DNA from: Streptomyces sp. TP-A0356
Lineage (GTDB): Bacteria > Actinomycetota > Actinomycetes > Streptomycetales > Streptomycetaceae
DNA: 64,000 nt
Direction of reading: 5' to 3'
Assembly (NCBI RefSeq): GCF_001417775.1
Contig: NZ_BBZJ01000037.1
Span: forward strand, 1-64,000
Position 1 is the first letter of the stretch. Each line of letters begins with the position of its first letter. The notes beneath the pieces were generated by a model. That model saw only the letters and a program-made list of their open reading frames with translations, was not told the DNA's origin and ran no database searches. Below, piece after piece: positions 1-7,265 of this stretch. The position numbers and the translations under genes were made by a program.

Positions 1-191
1 AACCCGGTCCGGGCTGGTGAACGTCACCTCGGCGATCTTCGCCACGGGCATGCCCTGCGCGGATAACAGCACCATCTGGGCCCGCCGCCAGGTCACCACC
101 GAACCGGTGCCCCTACGGACGATCCGCAGCAACCGCCTGCCCTCGTCGTCATCGATCTCCCGGACCTGCACACGTTCAGCCACGCGATCAT
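1..191 (-). pseudogene. IS630-family transposase, N-terminal part (runs off the window)
   Basis: Reading the minus strand from an ATG at 191 gives an uninterrupted 63-residue start that contains VREIDDDEGRRLLRIVRRG followed by WRRAQMVLLSAQGMPVAKIA. This is the characteristic N-terminal helix-turn-helix of actinobacterial IS630-type transposases. The DDE catalytic part would lie beyond base 1, so completeness cannot be judged. It is the first of several insertion-sequence remnants crowding the left edge. Confidence 0.75.
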
Positions 192-565
192 TCTGGCCGT
201 CCGGCGCCGCCCAGGACAGCAACAGAGCGGCGCCTCATCGCAGGGCGAACGTTGCTTGATGCGGCACTAGCTTCCCCAGCCGGCACCCGCCGCCTCGCAG
301 CGGCCGGCCCCTGTTCTCCCGCTGCCACATCCCATCGGCGGAAGTCTGGATGACGAGGCATCAACGAGGGTTCATGTTCTTCACCCGTCCGGTCTTCCCC
401 AGCCTGTAATCCACGGATGGAACGCGGATCCTTGGGCCTGTTCCCCGGGCTTCGCACACCGCAGTTACCCGCAGCGCACGCCGAGGCGGGGACGGTCCTT
501 GCGCACGGGACCGGGCACTACACCTTCGACATCGGTCGAACCTCCTCCGATGAGTCCCACTCAAC
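192..565. other. intergenic, no gene recognised
   Basis: About 370 bases between the IS630 start and an IS701 remnant. Short frames are open on both strands but none has a convincing start, ribosome-binding site or recognisable protein. I see nothing beyond IS-flanking debris. Confidence 0.5.
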
Positions 566-874
566 TCAAGCGACTTCGTGTCGCACGGCGAGCGTCCAGC
601 AGTTGCGGGTGTCCAGCTCCATCAGCATCGCCTCGCACATCTCCCGTGCCAGCAGGCGGGGTTCACGCCGAGTGAAGCAGTCCGCCACCGCGGCCATCGC
701 CGCCCCTATGACGTCCGTCCACGCACGCTCGGCTATCGCGGCTCCGCGGCCACCTGGTCCTTGATCGTCGTCACAATATTCATGATCACGGTGGCCGTTC
801 CCCTGCCCGCGGCGCCCCGGCAGCCGCCCTGACCAGCACGGACAGGCCGACGATCAAGAACTACAGCTGCCGTG
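566..874 (-). mobile_element. IS701-family element remnant: 5' end and transposase N-terminus
   Basis: The minus strand encodes CFTRREPRLLAREM and then MELDTRNCWTLA, the conserved N-terminal motif of IS701-family transposases. The reading frame ends prematurely at a TGA (566-568) just after this motif, and no frame restores the upstream start cleanly. At the outer side, 857-874 carries the 18-base sequence AGAACTACAGCTGCCGTG. The same 18 bases recur at 53652-53669, just beyond the C-terminal IS701 fragment near the right edge, so I read them as the terminal inverted repeat of this IS type. This end abuts the broken nucleotidyltransferase at 875-1048. Confidence 0.7.
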
Positions 875-1048
875 TCTGTCCGTGGCCACGTTCCACACGG
901 TCTGGAACAGGCATCCCGCGGTCACATACCACCCAGGCAGACCCAACGTCGCGGTCCGCGCCAGCACCTCCGTCAACACGTCGTTACGCGATAGCACCGC
1001 ACGCAGGGACTCGAGTTGCTCGTCGAGAGAGAGTCGGCTGATCACCAT
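854..1048 (-). pseudogene. nucleotidyltransferase-family protein, N-terminal fragment cut by IS701
   Basis: The 64-residue minus-strand frame contains LPGWYVTAGCLFQTVWN, the hallmark of the small nucleotidyltransferase family formerly called DUF925. The family continues for well over 100 residues after this motif. Here the sequence turns into the IS701 end (from 874 downward) and stops nine residues later. What is visible is therefore only the start of a gene interrupted by the neighbouring insertion sequence. No function can be expected from the fragment. Confidence 0.65.
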
Positions 1049-1186
1049 CCCTGCCTACCACAACTCGCCCAGGACCACGGCCGATCCACTTCGCGAAGCA
1101 CCTCCTGGCCGTTTCGACGACTTCGGGAGGCCGATCTACCGAAAAACTCAGGCCACGCGAGCAGAACCAGCTGGGAAGCTGTCTTC

Positions 1187-1753
1187 ATGATGGACAAGGC
1201 CGGCGGGGTTCAAGGTCAGACGGTTCACCCGGGAAAGTACGCGCGCATCGAGCGGGAACGGCGGTTCTTGCTGGCTGAAGCGCCGGCACCGTCAGCAGCG
1301 ACGGTCACCCGGATGATCACCGACCGCTATCTGGTGGGAACGCGTCTGCGTCTGCGACGCGCCGAACGGTCAGACGGCGGCTGCGAACTCAAGCTCACCC
1401 AGAAGGTGCCGATCGCTCGGTCAGGCGCGATTCAGGGGCTGATCACGAATACGTACTTGTCGCCGGCCGAGTACGACCTGCTCGCCTCACTACCGGCTGC
1501 AGTGCTGACCAAGACGCGTTTCAGCGTGCCTCCCTTGGGCGTCGACGTCTTCGACGGCCCTCTGCAGGGTCTGGTGCTGGCGGAGGGCGAGTTCACCACT
1601 GACGAGGAGGCCCAGTCCTTTACGCCCCCACCAGGGTGCGTCGCAGAGGTGACCGACGACGCCCGCTTCACCGGAGGCCGCCTCGTCGAGACCTCTCGCC
1701 AAGACCTGCTCCAGTGGCTGGCCGAGTACGGAGTTCATCCAGTGACTTCCTAG
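1187..1753 (+). CDS. CYTH-domain protein (triphosphate tunnel enzyme family)
   Basis: 188 residues. I chose the ATG at 1187 because GGGAAG (1173-1178) sits eight bases before it. The N-terminus has RIERERRFLL, which matches the ExExK/R signature of CYTH enzymes. Later come paired charged strands such as TRLRLRRAE and CELKLTQKV, and near the C-terminus VLAEGEFTTDEEA, as expected for a beta-tunnel that binds triphosphate through basic residues and metal through acidic ones. Family members hydrolyse inorganic triphosphate, ThTP or cAMP precursors, and the substrate here cannot be told. It stands alone between IS remnants and an integrase tail. Confidence 0.7.
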   Translation: MMDKAGGVQGQTVHPGKYARIERERRFLLAEAPAPSAATVTRMITDRYLVGTRLRLRRAERSDGGCELKLTQKVPIARSGAIQGLITNTYLSPAEYDLLASLPAAVLTKTRFSVPPLGVDVFDGPLQGLVLAEGEFTTDEEAQSFTPPPGCVAEVTDDARFTGGRLVETSRQDLLQWLAEYGVHPVTS

Positions 1754-2341
1754 CAGACGAAGCTTTGCGGGCCCAGGCATTCAGACAGTTCCAATACCCG
1801 ACTCCACCGTTATCCCGCAGCCGCGACGGCATCCACGACCTGCTCGACATCGAAACCGCCAGAGCAACCGCCGACACCCTCGCGACCCTCGCCGCAGACC
1901 GGGCCGCCGGCGGTGGGATCTCCGGACCGGCCGCACGGCGGGCCATCCTGGCCGCCAGCCAGGCCCCCGCCTTCGAGGGCGTCGTCTTCACCGCCAGGCA
2001 GGCCCGCAAGCTCCTGACGAACCCCACTCTGGCCGTTCACGACAACCCGAACGCCTTCCTGGCCTGTGTCTATAACCCTGACAAGGCGCTCTGCCGACTC
2101 CGGGCGAGCCAGGAAACCCCCAGTCTTGAGCGTTGCGTGTCGACCTGCGCGAACATCGCCCGCACCGACCAGCACGCGGCCCAACTCGTCCTCAAGGCCG
2201 ACGAACTCGACAGCAGGCCACCGGCAAACTCGTCCCCGACCCCCTGGCCGAACGGCTTCGGGACCATGCCGCGGGCCTGCGCGACCTCGCGGACAAGCAC
2301 TACCGCGAACGGATCACCCCCTCGGAGGCACCCGGAAGGCT
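1754..2341 (+). pseudogene. integrase C-terminal remnant
   Basis: The frame after the CYTH stop encodes ARRAILAASQAPAFEGVVFT, RKLLTNPTLAVHDNP, VYNPDKALC and CANIARTDQHAAQLVLKAD. I recognise this as the C-terminal tail common to a group of long Streptomyces tyrosine recombinases. Around 2220 the coherent protein switches frame (PLAERLRDHAAGLRDLADKHYRE is read one base over), so there is a frameshift as well as the missing N-terminus and catalytic domain. It is evidence of an earlier integrative element at this edge. Confidence 0.6.
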
Positions 2342-2346
2342 GGGCC

Positions 2347-2913
2347 ATGCGGAAACTGATCTACGGCATGAACCTGACCCTGGACGGCTACATCGCCGCG
2401 GCCGGCGACGACATCGGCTGGAGCGGACCGCCGAGCCACGAGCTGTTCCAGTGGTGGCTCGACCACGAGCAGGCAAGTGGCCTGTCGCTGTACGGGCGCA
2501 AGCTGTGGGAGACGGTGAGCTCCTACTGGCCTACCGGCGACCAGCAGCCCAACGCCACCCCGGCGGAGATCGAGTTCGCGCGGAACTGGCGGGACACGCC
2601 GAAGGTGGTGTTCTCCTCGACGATCGACAAGGTTGACTGGAACACCCGCCTGGTCACCGGCGACGCGATCGCCGAGATCACCCGGCTCAAGGCCGAGGAC
2701 GGCGGCCCAATGAACATCGGCGGCGCAACGCTCGCCGGGGCGGCCATGCGCGCCGGGCTGATCGACGAGTACGTGATCGCCGCCCATCCGGTCCTGGTGG
2801 GCGGCGGCACGCCGTTCTTCACCGCGCTGGACAGCTGGGTGAACCTGAACCTGGTGGAGACGCGGACGTTTCCCGGCGGCGTGGCCCTGACCAGGTACGA
2901 GACGAGGCGCTGA
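2347..2913 (+). CDS. dihydrofolate reductase-family protein (RibD C-terminal domain)
   Basis: 188 residues from the ATG at 2347. It starts MRKLIYGMNLTLDGYIA and contains LYGRKLWETV, FSSTIDKVDWNTRLV, MNIGGATLAG and DEYVIAAHPVLVGGGTPFF, the full set of motifs of the stand-alone RibD/DHFR-like reductase family. These are NADPH-binding Rossmann-like proteins whose substrates are mostly unknown. They are common singletons in actinomycetes and often seen beside regulators. Length is normal and the gene appears intact despite lying directly after the integrase remnant. Confidence 0.85.
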   Translation: MRKLIYGMNLTLDGYIAAAGDDIGWSGPPSHELFQWWLDHEQASGLSLYGRKLWETVSSYWPTGDQQPNATPAEIEFARNWRDTPKVVFSSTIDKVDWNTRLVTGDAIAEITRLKAEDGGPMNIGGATLAGAAMRAGLIDEYVIAAHPVLVGGGTPFFTALDSWVNLNLVETRTFPGGVALTRYETRR

Positions 2914-3311
2914 GCAGCTTCGCGCTGTCTCACGGCTTGGATGGGTGTTTCCTCTCACCGTCGCGGCGATCTCCCCCACCGCACACCCCCAAGCCCACGA
3001 GCAATGCCCCGTGAGTCCACGGTGTCAGCGGGCTCCTACCAGGGCACCAGCATCAGAGCCCAATTGTCCTGTCGCAGCGCATCTGTCGGATAGCGACCCG
3101 TTGACCTGCTGGGATGCCAGGTCGTTCGAGAAGGCGGAGGCCCGGGGTTCTCGAACGACCTGGCATTCGCGGAAGTCGCGATCTCGATGGAGGAAGAACC
3201 TACGGTAGAGGGGTCCTGGGTTCCGGGGGCGGTGTGGATCCGTGCGAATCGTCGGCTACCGCCCGCGGAGTGGAGGAGTGCGCGGCGCCTGAGCGGTCTC
3301 GGCCCGCGGGT
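2914..3311. other. intergenic region holding one strong hairpin
   Basis: About 400 bases with no recognisable gene on either strand. The only clear structure is the 19-bp inverted repeat at 3114-3166. It separates the reductase (plus strand) from the DUF1772 gene (minus strand), so it lies between two convergent gene ends. Confidence 0.55.
3114..3166. terminator. 19-bp inverted repeat, likely bidirectional terminator
   Basis: The left arm (3114-3132, containing CCAGGTCGTTCGAGAA) and the right arm (3148-3166) are perfect reverse complements separated by a 15-base loop. Neither side is followed by a T run, as is usual in Streptomyces. Its place between convergent genes fits a shared terminator. 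A recombination site is possible but unsupported. Confidence 0.55.
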
Positions 3312-3758
3312 TCAGGCGAGGGCGGCGGCCAGCAGGGCGAAGGCGACGATGATGACCGCGATGCGGATGTAGTGGAAGCGGTCCCAGCGGTTCATCTGCT
3401 CCTTCCAGTCCTCGGGCAGGTTCTCGGGGGTCCACGTCTTGCTCCGGTTGTTGATCGGTACGAGCAGCAGGATCGACATGATCACGCTCGAGATCAGCAA
3501 CGCGGCGGCGGTGACGACGAGGCCGGCGCCGTGGCGGTGCCATCCGGCGATGGCCCAAACGGCGCTCAGGATGAGCGAGCCGATGTACCAGAACGGCATC
3601 ACGGCGCCGAGCATCCGGGCCCCGTGGGTGCGGCCGCGCAGGCCGTTGTCGCCGGGGAGTCCGTTGAGGATCGGGTTGATGACAAAGGCGACGGAGAACT
3701 CCACCCCCACCATCACTCCGACGACCACGGTGGTGACGACCTTGAGTGCGTCGAGCAT
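3312..3758 (-). CDS. DUF1772-family integral membrane protein
   Basis: 148 residues with four hydrophobic helices (about 5-25, 52-72, 80-100 and 130-147). It shows the family pattern: an acidic/phenylalanine first helix (GVEFSVAFVINP) and an N-rich loop before the last helix (NNRSKTWTPENLP, NRWDRFHYIR). AGGAGGGG lies just upstream of the ATG. The family includes anthrone-oxygenase-like proteins, but most members have no known role. It is divergent from the TetR regulator at 3850, and two TetR-type palindromes lie between them, so it is very probably the target of that repressor. Confidence 0.75.
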   Translation of the reverse strand: MLDALKVVTTVVVGVMVGVEFSVAFVINPILNGLPGDNGLRGRTHGARMLGAVMPFWYIGSLILSAVWAIAGWHRHGAGLVVTAAALLISSVIMSILLLVPINNRSKTWTPENLPEDWKEQMNRWDRFHYIRIAVIIVAFALLAAALA

Positions 3759-3775
3759 GATGACCCCTCCTGGGA

Positions 3776-3790
3776 TCTAGCGCTGCTAGA
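3776..3790. promoter_or_regulatory. TetR operator, copy 1
   Basis: TCTAGCGCTGCTAGA is a near-perfect 15-bp palindrome just upstream of the DUF1772 gene start. A second copy with a single base change lies at 3827-3841. The pair frames the divergent promoter region and is the natural binding site of the adjacent TetR-family repressor. Confidence 0.7.
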
Positions 3791-3826
3791 TGATGGGGCA
3801 ACGCTAGTGCTGCTGCCGCTCGCTTG

Positions 3827-3841
3827 TCTAGCGGTGCTAGA
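3827..3841. promoter_or_regulatory. TetR operator, copy 2
   Basis: TCTAGCGGTGCTAGA ends nine bases before the ATG of the TetR gene at 3850, which suggests direct autorepression and little or no leader on that transcript. It differs from copy 1 only at the eighth base, one side of the palindrome centre. Confidence 0.7.
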
Positions 3842-3849
3842 GTCGAACC

Positions 3850-4428
3850 ATGTCGGTACAGGAACGCAAGCAGCGCGAACGGGCGGACCGCGAGCGCCTC
3901 ATCGTGGCTACGGCCCGCAAACTCGCCGAGCAGCAGGGCTGGGACGCCGTCACCACCCGCCAGCTCGCCGAGCGCATCGAATACAGCCAGCCCGTCCTCT
4001 ACAGCCATTTCCGCGGCAAGCGCGAGATCATCGGCGCCGTCGCCCTCGAGGGTGCCGTCGAGATGGCCGCGGCGCTGCGGGCCGCGACCTCTGCCGCGGA
4101 CGGCCCTCGCACCCGGGTCACCGCCCTCGCCCGCGCCTACCTCGACTTCGCCGAGCGCAACCCGGCGGTCTACGACGCCATGTTCCAGCTCGACGGCGGC
4201 CTGGCGTTCGCGCACGAGGACACCCCGGAGCCGCTGAAGGACGCCTTCGCCGCCCTGTTGGAAAGCCTCGGCGAGGTCGCCGGGGACGGCGTCCACCCGG
4301 CACTTTTCACCGAGGTGTTCTGGGCGGCCCTACACGGGCTGGCGACCCTGACCCGGGCGGGACGGCTGCCTGCAAGGGACGCCGACCGGAGGGTGGAGCT
4401 GCTGGTGGACCGGCTCGCCATGCTCTGA
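3850..4428 (+). CDS. TetR/AcrR-family transcriptional regulator
   Basis: 192 residues. The N-terminal helix-turn-helix is clear (IVATARKLAEQQGWDAVTTRQLAERI, then SQPVLYSHFRGKREI), followed by a helical ligand-binding domain of normal length ending ADRRVELLVDRLAML. It is transcribed away from the DUF1772 membrane gene, and the two palindromes between the genes resemble each other closely. I infer that it represses both itself and the membrane gene. The inducer is unknown. Confidence 0.88.
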   Translation: MSVQERKQRERADRERLIVATARKLAEQQGWDAVTTRQLAERIEYSQPVLYSHFRGKREIIGAVALEGAVEMAAALRAATSAADGPRTRVTALARAYLDFAERNPAVYDAMFQLDGGLAFAHEDTPEPLKDAFAALLESLGEVAGDGVHPALFTEVFWAALHGLATLTRAGRLPARDADRRVELLVDRLAML

Positions 4429-4591
4429 CACACCGTCCGGGCGGACGGGCAGCCGAGGTCTTCCGGCCCGGCTGTCGGCCTACGGCGCCGGCGGCCAGCG
4501 CGGCCCTGCTCACCTCGACCGTCACGGCACCTGCGTAGCCGCGGCCGCGGAGATTGACAGGTTGTCAATCCCCTCGATGTGTGGAGATCTT

Positions 4592-5512
4592 CTAAGCGGC
4601 CAGCTCCAGGGCGGAGTTGGCCCGGTGGTCGTGTTCGTAGTCGATCGGGCTGCGGTACCCGCATACGCTGTGTAGTCGGCGGGTGTTGTAGAAACCGGTG
4701 ATCCACGTGGCGATCTTCAGCCGAGCCTCGGTGCGGGTGGCGAAGGTGTGCCGGTGGGCGTATTCGACCTTGAGGATGCTGTTGAACGCCTCGCTGACGG
4801 CGTTGTCGAAACACGAGCCGACGCGTTCCATGGACTGGGTCAGGCCGAGGCGGCGGCAGGCCCGCGTGAACCGGCGGGAGACGTACTCGCTGCCCCTGTC
4901 GCTGTGAAAGATCACGCCCTTGACGTCGCCGCCGCGGGTCGCAGCGGCCATGTGCAGCGAGGCCACGACGAGTTCGGCATCATGGCGCTCGCCCATCGCG
5001 TAGCCGAGCAGGCGGCGCGAGAACAGATCAATCACCGTGGCCAAGTACAGCTTGCCCTCGCTCGTGACGATCTCGGTCATATCTCCAGCCCATACCTGGT
5101 CCGGAGCGTCGGCGCTGAAGTCCCGGCGCACGAAGTCCGCGGCCGCGGCCCGCCTGCCCGGGCGGGTGAGCCCGCGGCGTCGCCGGATCTTCCGTCCGGC
5201 CAGGCCGAGCTCGGCCATGGTCTTGGCGACGGTGTTCACCAAGACGCGCCATCCCTCCCTGACAAGCGTGATCCACACTTTCGGGGAGCCGTAGGTGCCG
5301 CCGAGGCGTCGAAGACCCGCCTGATGGCTTCGACCAGCTGTCCGCGCCGCACCTTGCGGGCGGTGACGGGCTTGTCCTTCCACCTTGTAGAACCACGACT
5401 CGCTCACGCCCAGCACGCGGCAGGACACGGTATGCGGAATGTTCTGCTCGGCCTTGCAGTCGCTGATCACCCCGGCCAGCTGGGCCGGGTCCGCCGCGGC
5501 TACTTCACCCAC
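4592..5512 (-). CDS. IS3-family transposase OrfB (DDE integrase core, locally scrambled)
   Basis: 306 residues from a GTG overlapping the OrfA end. The DDE motifs are present: VWAGDMTEI, IFHSDRGSEYVS and SEAFNSILKVE. Between about 5305 and 5386 the protein is out of its family frame. An extra G after the WFYK codons and a missing G before GGTYGSP shift and then restore the frame, leaving about 27 nonsense residues where the family has a basic linker (KPVTARKVRRGQLVEAIR in the other frame). The stretch lies between the N-terminal helices and the catalytic core. The ORF stays open but the enzyme may be impaired. Confidence 0.8.
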   Translation of the reverse strand: MGEVAAADPAQLAGVISDCKAEQNIPHTVSCRVLGVSESWFYKVEGQARHRPQGAARTAGRSHQAGLRRLGGTYGSPKVWITLVREGWRVLVNTVAKTMAELGLAGRKIRRRRGLTRPGRRAAAADFVRRDFSADAPDQVWAGDMTEIVTSEGKLYLATVIDLFSRRLLGYAMGERHDAELVVASLHMAAATRGGDVKGVIFHSDRGSEYVSRRFTRACRRLGLTQSMERVGSCFDNAVSEAFNSILKVEYAHRHTFATRTEARLKIATWITGFYNTRRLHSVCGYRSPIDYEHDHRANSALELAA

Positions 5513-5838
5513 AAAGCCATGCAGCGTTTGAAGACATCACGTTCCATCTCCAGCTCGCGGATGCGCTTGTTCTTCTCGCTCATCTCCCGGCGCAGCCGAT
5601 CCAGCTCAGCGCGTTCGCCCTCTCGTAGCCGGCCGCCCGAGCCAGCGGGCGCGGGCCGGTCGCAAGAGGCCGAGCCGTTCCTCCTCCAGCGTGAGACCCA
5701 GCTGTGCAGCGTCCCCGGATGCACACCGAGGTCCTCGGCGACTTCCGGGATCGGCTTGCCCGTCTCGATCACGATGCGTACAGCACCCTCACGGAACTCA
5801 GCGTCGTACCTCTGTGGCTTGGACCCCATGAACCTCAA
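5500..5838 (-). CDS. IS3-family transposase OrfA (helix-turn-helix)
   Basis: 112 residues. AVRIVIETGKPIPEVAEDLGVHP and LHSWVSRW form the DNA-binding helix-turn-helix, and the C-terminal half (ELDRLRREMSEKNKRIRELEMERDVF) is the leucine-zipper-like coiled coil that pairs OrfA with OrfB. The stop overlaps the OrfB start by 13 bases, consistent with translational coupling or programmed frameshifting to an OrfAB fusion. It lies at the IRR end of the element. Confidence 0.85.
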   Translation of the reverse strand: MRFMGSKPQRYDAEFREGAVRIVIETGKPIPEVAEDLGVHPGTLHSWVSRWRRNGSASCDRPAPAGSGGRLREGERAELDRLRREMSEKNKRIRELEMERDVFKRCMALWVK

Positions 5839-5920
5839 CTTCCCCTGGTATCACGGACTCCACGTTACGAGGGGATTTTCAGCGTGTATCGAAAGTGCCG
5901 TGATCTGGGAGCATGGTTCG

Positions 5921-6313
5921 ATGGATCTCGTTCGGCAGATGGTCAGTTCTGGCTCACCACTTGAACCCCAAATCGGATTTTCCCGGGCAATTCGCAAAGG
6001 AGCACACGTCGCGGTTGCCGGCACTGCTCCCATCGGGGACGACGGGACGACCGTGGGGCAAGGCGACGTCTATGCCCAAACCGTGAGGTGCCTGGACATC
6101 GCAGAGGCCGCGCTGAAGGCAGCGGGGGCGTCGCCGGGAGACGTCGTGCGGACCCGCATCATGCTCAGGGACGTGAGTCGCTGGAAGGAAGCCGCGCGAG
6201 CGCACGGGGAGCGATTCGCGTCTGTCCGGCCGGCCTGCACCTTCGTTGAGGTCTCACGCTTCATCGATCCCGACTGGCTTGTCGAAGTGGAGCTTGACGC
6301 CATACTCGACTGA
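5921..6313 (+). CDS. RidA (YjgF/YER057c/UK114) family protein
   Basis: 130 residues from the ATG at 5921. SRAIRKGAHVAVAGTAPIG, the AGASPGDVVRTRIMLRDVS core and the C-terminal RPACTFVEVSRFIDPDWLVEVELDAI match the RidA fold, including the Arg (RTRI) and acidic terminus that line the inter-subunit cavity. RidA proteins deaminate reactive enamine/imine intermediates, and divergent members like this have other or unknown substrates. The gene begins 40 bases after the IS3 end and finishes 16 bases before the IS5 transposase stop, so it is boxed in by insertion sequences but looks intact. Confidence 0.85.
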   Translation: MDLVRQMVSSGSPLEPQIGFSRAIRKGAHVAVAGTAPIGDDGTTVGQGDVYAQTVRCLDIAEAALKAAGASPGDVVRTRIMLRDVSRWKEAARAHGERFASVRPACTFVEVSRFIDPDWLVEVELDAILD

Positions 6314-6329
6314 CGTCCGGCGGTGCTGG

Positions 6330-7094
6330 TCACAGCCACTCATTGATGGCCGCGACCAGCACCGTCGCCTCGTAGCGGGCGGCGAGCTTGTCGTACCTCG
6401 TGGCCACCGCGCGGTGGCGCTTGAGGCGATTGATACCGCACTCCACCGCGTGGCGCTCTTTGTAATCCACGGCGTCGAACTTCGGCGGCCGACCACCGTG
6501 GGAACCGCGCTTCTTGCGGTTGGCGATCTGGTCGCGCTTCTCCGGGATCGTGCAGCCGATACCGCGCTTGCGCAGGTAGGCGCGGTTCGCGCGGGAGCCG
6601 TACGCCTTGTCGGCACGAACCCTGTCCGGCCGGGTGCGCGGACGGCCCAACCCGAGCCTGGGCACCCGGATCCGGCCCAGGACCACCTGGAACTGCGGAG
6701 AGTCACCGCGCTGCCCGGGCGTGATCAACAGCGACATCGGCTTCTGGGCATGCTCGACCGCCAGGTGGAGCTTGGTGGTCAGCCCACCCCGGGAGCGTCC
6801 GAGCCCGTGGTCGTCGGGCTCGGTGAAGACACCACCGGGCGGCTCGATCTGCAGATCCCCCTTTTACGGGCACCTGCCGCATGCTGGTGGGCGCGGGCGA
6901 TGGTCGAGTCCACCGAGACGTCCCCGGTGATCAGCCCCTCGGCGTCGGCCCGGGCCTGCAGCTGCTCGAAGATGTGGTGCCAGGTGCCGTCCTGCTGCCA
7001 GCGCCGGAACAGTCCGTACACCGTCTCCCACGGACCGTACCGCTCGGGCACGTCCCGCCAGGGAGCACCAGCGCGGGTGCGCCAGTGTCCGGCA
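6330..7094 (-). pseudogene. IS5-family transposase, N-terminally truncated, with slippery-run frameshift
   Basis: Two minus-strand frames together make an IS5-family DDE transposase. The first has RTRAGAPWRDVPERYGPWET, ITGDVSVDSTIARAHQHAAG and ARKRG. The second has PMSLLITPGQRGDSP, VRADKAYGSR and HAVECGINRLKRHRAVATRYDKLAA. They are joined across an A4G5 run (6857-6865), the place where this group uses programmed frameshifting, so that break may be natural. The N-terminus is truly missing: homology stops at WRTRAGAPW near 7094 and the roughly 40 preceding residues of the family are absent. Confidence 0.75.
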
Positions 7095-7265
7095 TGCGTC
7101 TTTCTGATCAGGCGGGGGTGAGTGGGGCTGGGCTGATCAGTTTGTGGCTGGTTGTACTGCGGGGGAGTGGGCCGGCGTGCGGGCTGGTAGTGGGAGGGGC
7201 ACCGTGTCGGGTTAGTGCTGTGAGCTCCGGCTTTATCAGGTAGTGGGCGGGTTGATCGCCTTCTT

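Larger units (their letters stand above)
4563..5881 (-). mobile_element. IS3-family insertion sequence, about 1.32 kb
   Basis: Terminal inverted repeats lie at 4563-4586 (reading inward TGTCAATCCCCTCG, then GTGGAG) and 5858-5881 (reading inward TGAAAATCCCCTCG, then GTGGAG). They enclose two overlapping minus-strand genes, an OrfA with helix-turn-helix and an OrfB with a DDE integrase core, which is the standard IS3 layout. I see no matching target duplication at the flanks. OrfB carries two compensating frameshifts (see its entry), so activity is doubtful. Confidence 0.8.

Noticed and set aside
4553..4569. palindrome ATTGACA-GGT-TGTCAAT after the TetR gene
   Set aside because: Its right half is the terminal repeat of the IS3 element (starting 4563), so the symmetry is probably created by the insertion site and not an operator.
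4748..5920. long plus-strand frame leading into RidA
   Set aside because: Only the last 130 codons are RidA-like; the rest is antisense to the IS3 genes.
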